This document shows, one piece after another, positions 1-10,756 of a stretch of 64,000 nucleotides of DNA (position 1 is its first letter; every line of letters starts with the position of its first letter). The stretch is taken from assembly GCA_963691705.1 (NCBI GenBank), contig OY829541.1, positions 35,228,719 through 35,292,718 on the forward strand. Reading direction: 5' to 3'. The position numbers and the translations under genes were made by a program. This DNA comes from Viola odorata. Lineage: Eukaryota; Streptophyta; Magnoliopsida; Malpighiales; Violaceae. The notes under the pieces are model-generated. The model saw only the letters and a program-made list of their open reading frames with translations, ran no database searches and was not told where the DNA came from.

Positions 1-1647
1 GACGTGAGTGCCGAGTCGCTTCTTTCTTTACTATCACTGATACTAACGCTAACGTTGTTTTGTGACTATGCAGCGATAGATCCCAATTATAAGCCTGAAA
101 GCGTTAGGAGGAGGCTGAAAAGGGCCCAAGACAGAGAAGAAAAAGAGAGGGGTGTCTCTACAGAAGTTGCAGATAATTCCACCGTGCTCCCTGCCGTTTC
201 CGTGGGCCTTGTTCGAGTATCTTCTTCCTCAGCCGGTGAGGGGAATACCGACATTCCTTCGGGTATCCCTATCGTGACCGTTGCTACCGCTCCTGCCCAA
301 CTATCGTCCTCTAAAGTTCCCCAGGTCCTTGCCAAAGGAAAAAAGAAGAGAAAAACAAGAAGCGTTGCCGCTCTTACTCCTTCTGCAGACGCGGTAGGTT
401 CCTCGGAAGCACCTCCTCTCAAGACTGCCGCTGTGAGTATGCTTCTTTGTCGTGATATGCTATTTATCGGCTTTTATGGCTATTTTTCTTATTTGTGTTT
501 CATACTGGGTTCTTAGCAGGAGACCGTTACTGGTTCTACCTCCGCGTCCCCTTTAGGCGATATGGACATGGGTTATGCACTGGCTGGCTCCAGGAAGAGA
601 TCCCGGCAGGAGGGCGAGGGTGGAAGCTTGTCTTCTACGGTTGTCGCGACGAACGCCGGACCAGACGGTGCCGTCGCTATGGATGCTCCTTATACTCACC
701 CTTCTGGAGTTTTGTCACACATGGGCACGGCTGAGACTTTCGGGGCTTCACCCAATTCCTTTGGTGGGCTTGTTCATGGATACGGTCCTGACTCGGGCTA
801 TCAGGAAGGTTTGGGGGACTTTTTGGGCTATCCTGCTCACGGCTCCTTTGCCGCCCCAGGGGGTTCTTCTTCTCAAGTCCACCCTCCTGTCCCTGTAGCC
901 TTTGTCCCTTCAAGGGTTCCTTTGTTGCAACGTTGCGGCGAGGGGCCCTCCACCTTCAACTATGCGGCGGACCTAAGTTCCTCGAGCGTGCCAGGTACCG
1001 TGACTCACCAAGTGGGTTTGTATGATTTTCGCAACACGGGCTTAGCGGCTCTCGGGGGCGATGGTTCAATTGCAGTTTCGGCCTTCTTGGCGGCCCACAT
1101 ACTTTCAACCCCTACTGAGCGGGAGGCTTTCCTTTCGCATGCAGACGAGGATAAGGTGAACTCGGTGCGTACTGAAATCTTCTCTAGTTTTGTGAGGTTT
1201 CAGTATTTGGCAGAGCATATTCAGCGTCAGGCTGCTTCTCTTGCTGCATCCCTTTCTGAGCTTTCTCGAGAGCGGAATGAGAAGAATAAACTGCTGGAGG
1301 AACGCAACCGATTGTCACTGTCTCAGCAAGAGCTGTCAAAACAGGTGTCTACCCTTGACGCTAAGAATGCCGTGCTGGAAGGAGAGAAATCCTCTTTGGC
1401 AAGGGAGAAAACGACCTGGGAGGAAGAGAAGACCGCTCTGATAGAGGAATCTGCCGACAAGAGCCTGTGGCACGTTGAGCGGACGGCCACCATCTTAGTC
1501 AAATACTTTGAAGAGGTCCACGGAGCGGACGCGTATGTCGGTGACAAGGTCACCCAGGCCTTCAAACAGAAGTCTGCCGATCTCAATGAAGTAGGCTTTC
1601 ACCGAGCTAAGGCGGAGGGTTGGAAACGGAGGAACCCCGAGGGTTGA
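1..1647 (+). CDS. Element A antisense gene delta, 3' exons (partial, spliced)
   Basis: This is the downstream part of the fourth gene of the antisense cassette of element A; its start is left of the window. An intron spans about 4-73 (donor GTGAGT, branch TACTAAC at 41-47, acceptor TATGCAG). Exon 74-432 is basic and Ser/Thr/Pro rich. A second intron spans about 433-519 (donor GTGAGT, acceptor either TTCTTAG or the CAG three bases later). Exon 520-1647 is open to TGA. The last exon has a Gly/Ser/Pro-rich stretch, then a coiled coil from about 1230 to 1450, then a conserved C-terminal block around residues WHVERTATI and GFHRAKAEG. The same block is in delta of F. I infer that the gene is read antisense to gag-pol. 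The Transposase_28-like N-terminus seen in B, F and G must lie outside the window. Function is unknown. Confidence 0.7.
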
Positions 1648-2199
1648 CACATTCCCGAGCTTTGTCGCTCTTTTACTACCATCGAGCTTTTTGTTTTTGC
1701 CTCAGTGGCACTATTATTTTGGTTTTCGGAACTTGTGGCTTCCTTACGCCATTTTTATATATTTGAACAGTTTATACGCTCGCTGCTGTCTTTTCCTCTT
1801 TTTATTTCATTTCCTGAAATTCCCGGAGGTGTTGCGACCATCTTGGCGACACGCTATGTTCAATTCCTCGAGCGAACGCGTAGCGATTTAGCTACTGCTA
1901 TTGCTGAGGTCGATATCGGGCTGGCTTTCCCTACGAGCCTTATAGTATCGCCGCTTGTGCAGTTGTCTATCTTTCTATTACTCGGAGAATTATTCTGCAC
2001 ATTCTCAATTGTACCCATTAGTATCATAACGGGTTACGAGAGGTAGTGATTACCCGTAGGAGCTTTCCGCTACCATCATAGGGTGTTCAGTCATGGAAGT
2101 CACGTGAATCACTTTTTCCGTCAGCTCTACTTCACCAGGGATTACGCATCTAGTTACTAGCTGGAATTTTGCGATTCTTTACGCTTCCATTTTTCCACG
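1648..2199. other. Element A non-coding stretch between delta and the tandem repeats
   Basis: I see no supported gene here. The stretch follows the delta stop codon and carries AT-rich sequence that may hold the 3' end of the antisense transcript. The short open frames are not conserved in the other copies. Confidence 0.5.
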
Positions 2200-2690
2200 A
2201 TCGGCCTGGAAAGTGCCCTCACTTAGTGAGCCTGTCGGATCGGGACTGGCTATCACAAGGATAGGACTTTTCACTTTCAGGCATTGTCCTCGCGTCTAGA
2301 ATTATGACCTTACTTAATGAACCGACTACGCTAGTCCGGTTACTAAGATAGGGCTTTTTATTTCTAGAACGGAGTTACTATACCCTTGGGGCGTGCCTTG
2401 TCTTGATGAGCCATCTCCACGAGAATGGTCAATTACAAGAAAAGAACTTTTCACTCCCAGGGATTCCCGGATTGTGCCCTCACTTAGTGAGCCTGTCGGA
2501 TCGGGACTGGCTATCACAAGGATAGGACTTTTCACTCCCCGGGGGCGTTCGGGATCTTTCAATCCGAACGCTAGTACAAGGCATCCTGGGTCGTGCCCTC
2601 ACTTAGTGAGCCATCTGATTAGGACCGGCATTCACAAGGATAGGACTTTTTACTCCCAGGTGCCCCCTTTTCTATCTGCACAAAGAGCAA
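2200..2690. repeat. Tandem repeats of element A at the pol/delta convergence
   Basis: Imperfect units of roughly 80-120 bp share the core CACAAGGATAGGACTTTTCA followed by CTCCC, and a spacer containing GTGCCCTCACTTAGTGAGCC. Related arrays occur at the same place, between the pol 3' end and the antisense delta 3' end, in B, C, F and G. Units come in two spacer types: one with GATCAGGACCAGCCAT-like sequence and one with GTGAGCACGGTTACC-like sequence. Confidence 0.75.
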
Positions 2691-2767
2691 CCACAAATAC
2701 CCAAGAAAGCCCTCTCAAGGAGCGTTAGCTAAGGTTAGGGTTGGCATTAGTCAAAGGTGCAGATAGT

Positions 2768-5700
2768 TCAAGGTCTAGGATAATATAATTTCAAACGAGC
2801 GATATTCCAAGAGTTAGATAAGGGAGTACCATCGAGTGTCTCCAAATGATAGGCTCCTTTTCCGATAACTCGGGTAACGCGATATGGTCCATCCCAGTTT
2901 GGGCTGAGCTTCCCCATGCGTTGACCAGCCGCTCGTTTTTCCCTAAGCACCAGGTCGCCTTCCTTTAGCAACCGTTCTTTGACGCGCCTGTTATGGTAAC
3001 GGGCCATCTTTCGTTTGTAGTGTTGCATTTTCAAGAGGGTTTCTAGTCGCCCCTCCAGCAACGCGTCGAGGTTGGCTCGTAACCTTTCCTCATTCAACTC
3101 CTCCCGGAAGTGGTCAACTCCCAGGCTCATGGTCCCGATTTCGACCGGCGTAACGACTTCGGTACCGAAGGCCAATGCGAAAGGTGTTTCTCCCGTACTG
3201 GTTTTAACGGTCATGCGGTACGCCCACATCGCGTATGGCAGCTCGCCAGCCCACTTCTTTTTAGACCCCTCCAGATTTTTCTTAATGCCACTGAGGATGC
3301 TCCGATTTGTCACTTCTGCCTGCCCGTTGGTTTGGGGGTAGGCCACGGAAGTGAATCGTTGCTCTATCCCGAATTCTGAGCATTGGTCTTTGAAGAATTG
3401 GCTAGTGAACTGTTTCCCGTTATCGCTGATCAGGATACGGGGTACGCCGAATCTTATGATAATTTGGTGCTTGAAGAAACGCCAAGTTTTTTCCGCCGTG
3501 ATGTTGGCGACCGCTTCAGCCTCCGCCCACTTCGTGAAGTAATCCACTGCCACTATTACAAATTTTAGTTGGGACCTTGCCTTTGGAAACGGACCCAGGA
3601 TATCGATCCCTCATTTTGCAAAAGGACAAGGGGCGATGATCTCGGATATTTCGGTGACGGGACGTCGAGGAATTTTAGAGAACTCCTGGCATTTCAGACA
3701 AGTTTGCACATAGTTGTGGCAATCTTTCCGTATTGTGGGCCAATAGAATCCAGATCTGAAAACTTGCGCAGCCAGGGTGCCGCCTGCTACATGCATACCG
3801 CATATCCCTTCATGAATTTCGCGTAACGTGTGAAGGCCTTCTTGCTCCGTTATGCATTTGGCCGCTGGGTGCGAAAAGCATCTTCGGACTAGGTCCCCGT
3901 CATAGTACGTACAGCGAGCTGCCTGTCTTAGCACTTTTTTCCTTTCAGCGATATCCTCAGGCAGTTCTTCGTGCTTTAAATATTTGATTACGGGGACTCG
4001 CCAGTTGCTCTTGAGTTCTTCCACACACAGAGATGCTTGCTCTTCCATGAAGGAGGGTACAGGTAATTCCCGGTAATAAACGCCCTTGGGTATGGCTGCT
4101 TCCGGGTTGGCGGCCAACTTGGTAAGATTGTCAGCCTCGGCGTTATCCTCTCGGGGAATGTGCTCAAAACTGACTTGCATGCCTTCTTTCTTTATTTCTA
4201 ACAGCTCCCGCATCACTTTGGCGAGATACTGGATCATGATAGGCTCCCGAGCTTGGGAGCGCCCCAAGACCTGGTCGATTACTAGTTTGGAGTCACCATG
4301 GATTTTTAGGCGCAGGTCTCATGTTCTTCCGGTATCGTGCCTACCTTTAGATGACAGGCTTTTCCCTATTCGGAGTCCCGCCAGTAACGCCTCATACTCT
4401 GCCGCATTGTTGGATAATGGCTGCAGGATTCAGATAGCGTACTGTATTCGCATATCATCCGGCCCATTTATAAAGATTCCTGCTCCAGCCGATCCTTGGT
4501 TTTTAGCTCCGTCCACATGAATGATCCAAAGGTCCATATAAGTCTCCGGGAACGGGAGATCCAAGTCACGCCATTCCTCTTCGGGTACGTCTGTTAACGG
4601 ATCTTCCGTAAAGGTGCATTCCGCTATAAAGTCTGCCAAGATTTGAGCCATTACGGATGGCCGAGACTGATATCTTAGCCCATACTGTTCGAGTTCAAGG
4701 GCCCAGATTAGCATCCTTCCAGTGGATTCAGGTTTTCGAAATATCCTTTTCAGCGGTTGATCAGTAAGCACGATAACAGAAAAAGACTGATAGTATCTGT
4801 CCATTTTTCGAGTGACCTGTATTAGCGCGTACGCTATTTTCTCAATTCGGGCGTATCGCAACTCTGCATCCTTCAGAATGTGACTTATGAAATACACGGG
4901 GCGGTGCGTGTGACTATCGTCGTGAACGAGGACGGCACTGACCACTTCATCAGCAGCGCCGAGGTATAGATACAAAGTATCGCCTAGTTCTGGTCTGCTC
5001 AGCAGCAGATCGGACGATAGATAATCTTTTAGGCTAACAAACGCCTCTTCACATTCCGGGGTCCATCCAAAGGAGGCTTTCTGGCGTATGACTTTGAAAA
5101 AGGGGAGACACTTCTCGCCTTGTTTGGAAATGAAGCGCCCAGGGCGATAACGCCCCCTGTTAGCCTTTGCACTTCCTTGACAGTTCTCGGAGATATCATG
5201 TCTTGTATCGCTTTGATCTTTGACGGATTAGGCTGAATTACTTTTTGACTGACCACGTAGCCCAGGAATTTTCCAGTCTGAAAAGCGAACATGCATTTCC
5301 GGGGGTTCAGCTTCATGTGGTGCCATTTCATCACGTCGATGACTTCCTTTAGATCCCACAGGTGATCCTGAAAGCCAGCGTTTTTTACCAGTATGTCATC
5401 AACGTAGGCTTCCACATTTCTCTCTATTTGTTCTTCAAATACCTTGTTTGCCATACGTTGAAACGTCGCCCCCATATTTTTTAGCCCAAATGGCATCGCC
5501 GTATAACAGTAAGTGGACGTGGGAGTGATGAAGGCAGTCTTCTCTTCATCCTCAATGGCCATGGGAATTTGGTGATACCCAGAGTTGGCGTCAAGTGAAC
5601 TCGAATACGCGTACCCAGCAGTTTGATCGACTAATTGGTCAATGCGGGGAAGTGGGTAGCAATCCTTGGGGCAGGCATCGTTCAAATTGGTGAAGTTGAT

Positions 5701-8195
5701 ACACATACGCCAGTCTCCATTGGACTTAGGGACGAGAACTGGGTTGGCTAACTAGGTGGGGTACTGAACTTCGCGGATGAAACCTGCGTCCAAGAGCTTC
5801 GCTACCTCTTTATCAACAGCTAAGGCTTTTTCCTTAGAGAACGCACGCCGCTTTTGCTGGATCAGCTTAGCGTCAGGATCAACGTTGAGTCGATGCTCGG
5901 CTATCTCTCGCGATATACCCGGCATGTCTGCGGGTTTCCATGCAAATTCTCCTCGACATTTGTTCAAAAATCGGGCCAATTGGAGACTTTCCTCGGGACT
6001 GAGCCTTTCGCTAACAAGGAAGTCTGCTTTTCTATGCCAATGACCGGGATAGGCACCATTTTGTCGAGGGGTTGAGCGCGCTTCTCATCGTTTTGCTCAT
6101 TGGGGTCCGCCGTTATACATACATACCTATCACAACTCTTCTGAGTCATGAGCAGGTAGCATTCGGCCGCTAATATTTGATCACCCTTTATCGCTACCAC
6201 TCCGTCCCAGGAGGGGTATTTCATCTTCAAATGCGATATTACCGCTCCAAAGCGATTGAGAAAAGGTCGTCCGAGTATGACGTTATAGGGCAAGTTTAGG
6301 TCCACGACAAGGAATAACAGGTCCTCTGACCGCTTGGAGGTGTCTTCTCTGAAGTACACGGGCAAAGTAGTTATCCCTGTGACTGGGATTGGGATCCCGT
6401 CCACCCCCATTATGGGTTTCTTATAACGTATTAATTCGTTGTCGGGCCGTTTCATGAGATTGTATGCTTCCAACGAGAAGAGGTTTACTGCACTTCCGTT
6501 ATCTATGAGAGTTCTTCTGACTCCGTCACTGGCAATGATGGGCGTAACCACCAATGCATCATTATGGGGATAGACAACGCCTTTCTCGTCCTCTTCGGAG
6601 AAGGCTAACACCATGCGATCTAGAACGCTTATCATTTCACCTTTCTTCGTCCCGTCGTTTCGCTTGCGTTTTTCTCCTAACGCCACCGTTGGTAGTTCTG
6701 GTTCGTCCATGTAAGGAGTCCCTCCTGCTATAATGTTAATCATAGGGTAGCCCTCATCATCTACTGTGAACGTTCCCTCACCTCTTCCTCCGAGAGGATT
6801 ATCCTTTTGCGGGATGCGAGGGGATGCTTGTCGGTCATCTGTAACCCTTTTCGCGGGGTTATTTCTGGTGTCCTCCCTTACTTTGGTTGCGAATTCCCCC
6901 AAGTATCCTTCTTTCATTAAACGTTCGATTGCTGACTTTAAGTCCCTGCATGCTTCGGTAGAATGTCCCCTGGCTTTGTGGAACTTACAATAAGCGTTCT
7001 CTCTTCTCCCCAGGAATACTCCAGGCTTGACGGGCGCAGGGTACTGGATGGGAAGGTTCCGTTGTTCCACTATCGCCAAAATCTCAGCCCTTGGTAGATT
7101 AAGGGAAGGAAAATCAGGATCGTATGCCCGACTTTTGGAGGAATCTCCTTAGCGCCGGGATGGGGAACTGCCAGGCTTTCCCTTTGAGGTGTTACCTTTC
7201 CGCCCACTGGTGGTTTTGGGAATATGATCCTTCCGCCGAGCATACTCGTCAACAAGGTGGTCATCAAGAATGGGGTTCGTAGGAGCGCTAGGAATCTGAG
7301 GTGCCTCAGGTGGCATGCTATAAGTTCTATCTCTGTTTTCCTCTTCTTCCATTTTCGCGTAATTATGGGTTTTAAGTCTTAAAGCATCTAGAGTCGGTGG
7401 AGGGTCTACCATCAGTGCGTCTCTCAATTTACTGTAACGGCAGTTCCTTTTCAAGGCTTCTATGGCGAAATCGATGGTGACGCCCGGCGTTAGGGATATT
7501 TTCAGATCAAATCGACTAAGAAATTCCTTCAGAGTTTCCTAAGGTCCTCGACGTAAGTCGAATAACGCGGCGGCCGATTTCTTGATTGGAATCGTTGTGC
7601 TGAAACGGCTCCGGAACTTAGTCTCCAATTGTTCAAAATTGCTAACAGATCCGCCAGGAAGGCCCTCGAACTAGAGGCGAGCGACTCCTGATAATGTCAT
7701 AACAAATATCTGGCATAAGGTCGCATCACTGTGTGTCTGAAACTGTACGAAATCCTTCACCTTATTGATGTGTGAAATGGGATCCTTAGTGCCGTCGTAA
7801 GTCTCAGTGGGAAGCTTCACATGTTGACTGACCTTATGGCGTCTTATACGACGGCTAAACGGATGACCTGATGTGTCGTCAAGGATTTCACGCTCCCGGC
7901 GTGGGGGAGACATTTCCACAGGACGCCTCTGATTTCGTGGATCTGGCGTGGGATGTCGCTTGGGTGTCCGACTGCGGCTTCTGGGTGAGCGAGTCCGATA
8001 TCTCCTACTGCTGGATCTTTCACTATGCTCGGGGGACAAATCCCTATTCACTCCTTCCCTTCGACCGTCCCAACGGTTTCTGGCCTCTTCTAGGTGCCGA
8101 TCCTCCAGATGGAAGGGACCTAAAGAGACTTGCGGCACATAAGGTTCCACACGCCCTTGAGTGAGCTGCGCAAAATTAATCGGGGGATCCGCTAC
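2768..8195 (-). pseudogene. Element A gag-pro-pol polyprotein, main part, decayed
   Basis: Reading leftward from 8195, the remains are: a gag core (around 7970-7460), a CHHC-type finger with YCKFHKARGHSTEAC (about 6990), an aspartic protease with IDNGSAVNLF (about 6500), reverse transcriptase (5980-5030, YVDD intact), RT-RNase H (4975-4640), archaeal-type RNase H (4540-4110), an H2C2 integrase finger (about 3880-3690) and an integrase core (3553-3000, second Asp in ISDNGKQF, Glu in NGQAEVTNR). The chain ends near 2768. It is broken by frameshifts (for example near 5990 and 5120) and by stops such as Trp to TAG near 7672 and Gln to TAG near 7542. The N-terminal part of gag lies at 23556-23998, and the frame joins cleanly across the B insertion. 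Confidence 0.9.
8191..8195. repeat. Target-site duplication GCTAC, left copy
   Basis: GCTAC directly precedes the TG of the left LTR of element B, and an identical GCTAC follows the right LTR at 23556-23560. A 5-bp duplication is standard for Ty3/gypsy integrase. It fixes the ends of B exactly. Confidence 0.95.
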
Positions 8196-8767
8196 TGATA
8201 ATAATTTGTCTTCTGCCGAAGGATGTATGGCGGAGCAGCTCTTCTCAGATCAGTGTGCGCGACGGTCCACGGTACCTGCAATGCGTCGGAGGGGGTCTTC
8301 GGCGGAAACACTCCGATGCTTAAGTCAGTAGGTGTACTGAAATTGGCAGAGTTTTAGCCAGTCAAGTCCACTTACCTGCCTCCTTTGTGGGGGAGGTATT
8401 TATAGAAGAAAGGGGGCGTTCCCGCCCGAGTAAACGGGTACGGAGCTATCGCTAGCGTTAGCGTCTGTGATTCGCCCTTATCGTGATACGCTACCTCGGC
8501 GGTAGGTGTTTAGGTAGATATTGCCGCGGTAGGATAGTGGCCGGAGCGTTAATCCTGACGCGTGGTTTCCTCTGGGGGTGAGATAACTCCTTGAGCCAAG
8601 CAGGAGGTCCGTGAGAGGAGCCGGTAGGGCCCCGTTAGCCTCTGTAGCGTTAGCCTTTGGGGAAGGTAGCGATCTTGTCCCTACCGTGGTGGTGTGAAAC
8701 AGTAGTTATGCCTCTTCCCACCGGGTGATAAACGAAAATACCCTTTCTTTTAGGTGGATTGTTATCA
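8196..8767 (-). repeat. 3' LTR of element B
   Basis: It starts TGATAATAATTT and ends ATTGTTATCA in plus-strand reading, with TG...CA ends. A TATA box (TATAAATA on the minus strand) lies at about 8397-8404. A GC-rich hairpin and TTGCAGGTA block lie at about 8274-8330. The match to 22984-23555 is nearly perfect. Confidence 0.95.
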
Positions 8768-8790
8768 TAAGCCCAACTGAAAATGAGCCT
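8768..8790 (-). other. Conserved motif in the polypurine-tract position of element B
   Basis: Directly inside the 3' LTR, where the polypurine tract belongs, the minus strand reads CTCATTTTCAGTTGGGCTTA. It is not purine rich. The same motif abuts the 3' LTR of F (51917-51936) and, with one change, of G (45913-45932), so it is conserved. A second copy lies at about 9507-9527. Confidence 0.55.
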
Positions 8791-8897
8791 GAGTGTTTAC
8801 CAAGGGCTAACGTTCCTTCTCTCACGGAGAGTCCCTTTATGTACCGGGGCGGTTTTGCCTCAGAAGATGGTCCTGACGGTTTTTTTTTGTCAGAATC

Positions 8898-8904
8898 TAT
8901 AAAT
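8898..8904 (+). promoter_or_regulatory. TATA box of antisense gene alpha (B)
   Basis: TATAAAT lies 68 bp before the alpha ATG. The matching boxes in G and F sit about 60-68 bp upstream of their alpha ATGs. Confidence 0.6.
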
Positions 8905-8965
8905 CAGAGGTTTCTCTATGCCAGTTTCTTCGCATTTTTCACGTTCTTTCTTTTCGTATTCCGCC

Positions 8966-9349
8966 ATGGATGAACTGACTCGCAATTTCCTGATCTCCAA
9001 AACTCTGGCCATGAAGAATCTTACTGAGGGTGACATCGGCTTCCTGGAGAGGATGATCACCAAGACCTCCGAGGATGTCCTGGAGTTGCGGGGGGTGCTA
9101 ACCCCTATTCTGTCTAGACAGCTGGGAATAACTCTGGAGGATTTTAATCCCCTAGAGAGTTTGGCGAAACTGGTCACTGTCAGTGCTCACCTTGATGTGG
9201 TGGCCTCGATGCTGCAGTAAAGGAAAGATCTGCTGGCCTGCTGCCTAAAGGGCATGAGAGCTTGCTCTTCCGAACTGACCTCCGTCGCTGACGCTTTAAG
9301 GGAGGTTCCCGTTGTGCCAGGGGAAGATGATGCGGGGTCCAATATCTGA
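8966..9349 (+). pseudogene. Element B antisense gene alpha (128 codons, one in-frame stop)
   Basis: This small gene is the first of the antisense cassette. The predicted product starts MDELTRNFLISKT and is mostly helical, with conserved TKTSEDVLEL and LTP motifs and an acidic tail ending DDAGSNI. A TAA stop (9218-9220) follows MLQ, after 84 residues. The frame then continues with RKDLLACCLKGMR, which is conserved in G and F. F has a stop (TAG) at the same codon and G has His there. I chose the start at 8966 because the homologues in F and G begin at the equivalent Met; an upstream in-frame ATG exists at 8918. I recognise no family. An 84-residue product, readthrough or simple decay are all possible. 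Confidence 0.65.
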
Positions 9350-9763
9350 CCGCTGGCTCCGCTTCTTCTCGTTGCTTTTCTTATATTTCTTGTACATATT
9401 TGAACGCTAAGGCCACTTGGCCATAAATAAATGACTGTCTCTGCTTTTTCCCAAGTCTTCTCTTTTTCTTGCGTGGTTGCTTGCTTTATTGGTTGGAAAT
9501 ATTTGTCATGAGCCCAACTGAAAATGGGTCTTCCTCGGGACATTGTATTGCAGTGGTCGTGTTCCAGGGATTAGCAATGAATGCTCTGTCTTGACTGTTA
9601 CAGGGCCGTCTTTTCAGTGGCAGGTGGTTGGGCGGTTCTTTGGTGCCCTTTGATTGGTGCATTCAACGAGCAGACGCGCCTGTGACGGATCGGATTCTGC
9701 AATTGCAGTTATTTTTCCCAAGCGTCTTAATTGATTTTTCAGGGATCGAAATGCTCACTCGGC
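9350..9763 (+). other. Spacer between alpha and beta in element B
   Basis: No gene seen. It contains a second copy of the motif GAGCCCAACTGAAAATGGG (about 9507-9527) that also abuts the 3' LTR. F has a similar second copy (about 51221-51240) between its alpha and beta genes. Confidence 0.5.
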
Positions 9764-9770
9764 TATATAA
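9764..9770 (+). promoter_or_regulatory. TATA box of antisense gene beta (B)
   Basis: CTATATAAGG occurs 73 bp before the beta ATG. G has GCTATATAACGGGG about 75-80 bp upstream of its beta, and F has a weaker CTTAAGG at a similar spacing. Confidence 0.65.
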
Positions 9771-9836
9771 GGGAGTTTGGTTTCCCTTTCCTGTTCATCT
9801 TCTTCCTCTTCCTTCTTTTTTGCTTTTGCAGGTGGC

Positions 9837-10259
9837 ATGGCAGATTTTTATTTCTTAAGTTCCATGGATCGTGACTCCTTGCCGACTCCCCCAACTTCGC
9901 TGGACTCAGATCATCCCCCTCCTTCGCCACCATGGAGGCCTCCGGTCCGCCGAAAGGGTCGTAAGAAGCAGGGGAAACGGACTTCCAAGACGCCCTTTGC
10001 GACGTTGGCTTCTTCTGGTTCTGCTATTCAAGAGGGTGGCACACACTTTTCTTCCCCTGATTGCTCGCTGAACGAGGATTTTCCCGTCAGTGCTGGTGCG
10101 GGGTTGGCAGATTCGAGCGCCAAAGGAAAATCATGCCCGTCAGGGTCCTGCCCAGAAAGGGAGGCAGACCAGCCGGTCCCGAATGCTGACGGGAAGATGT
10201 CGTTCCTTGATGATGACGGGGTTTATCACCACGGCATTTATTGGCCTGATGAGGATTAG
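9837..10259 (+). CDS. Element B antisense gene beta, intact (140 aa)
   Basis: This is an intact small gene and the second of the cassette. The N-terminus MADFYFLSSMDRDS is followed by a proline-rich block (PTPPTSLDSDHPPPSPPW) and a basic cluster (RRKGRKKQGKR). The centre is low complexity and the acidic-aromatic tail ends YHHGIYWPDED. The same order of blocks (MADxYYL, PTPPTSPDSDN, PPWRP, basic cluster, W-x-D-E-D tail) is recognisable in G and F, although those copies carry frameshifts. The basic cluster could act as a nuclear signal and the tail as an interaction motif, but that is inference. I chose the ATG at 9837 over the in-frame one at 9777 because the other copies begin MADS. Function unknown. 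Confidence 0.7.
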   Translation: MADFYFLSSMDRDSLPTPPTSLDSDHPPPSPPWRPPVRRKGRKKQGKRTSKTPFATLASSGSAIQEGGTHFSSPDCSLNEDFPVSAGAGLADSSAKGKSCPSGSCPEREADQPVPNADGKMSFLDDDGVYHHGIYWPDED

Positions 10260-10756
10260 CCGTTTTGCATTGTACCCGCCTATTGGCGTTTTATGAATAA
10301 AATAATGCTTTCTATTTTTCCTTTTTTGTCGTTACTTCCGTTAGCCTACTGGTTCTTGGTGATAGCTAACGCAAGCGGTTGGCCTGACTGAGGCAATCGC
10401 TTCACGGTTACTCTGACCGGGTCAATACTGTCTCGCCCCTTTGGGGAGTCTCGACGAATAACTTCTCTTTTTTCAAATTTCTTTAATGCGCTTCCACGTG
10501 GCCAACTTCTTTTACACGCGTCTTCGCCCGATTGGTGACTCAATTAATGCGGTGGCATTTTTATCCTTTAAGAAGGGCCATCCTTCAATTTCTTAAAACT
10601 TTTGCCCTCACTTCAAATTTTCCTTTTTGTCTTCCTTCGTCTTCTTCTCCGAATACCTTTTCGGCCGCTCGTCACTGTCCGCCGATTTCTCTGCGATTCT
10701 TCTCCTTTAAGGTATCAATTCTTCCCTTCTCAGATTTCCTTTTTTGTTGGTTTGCT
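10260..10756 (+). promoter_or_regulatory. Beta to gamma spacer with probable gamma promoter (B)
   Basis: Just after the beta stop the sequence contains AATAAAATAATG (about 10295-10306), a plausible poly(A) signal for beta. A weak TATA-like TTTAAG lies at about 10567-10572, 190 bp before the gamma ATG. In F (CTATAAAAGG) and G (CTTAAAAGG) the box is at about the same distance. The leader between is pyrimidine rich. Confidence 0.45.

Noticed and set aside
2393..2728. Open frames through the tandem repeats at 2326-2728 and at 63422-63891
   Set aside because: They follow the repeat period and occur on both strands; no start context, domain or conservation.
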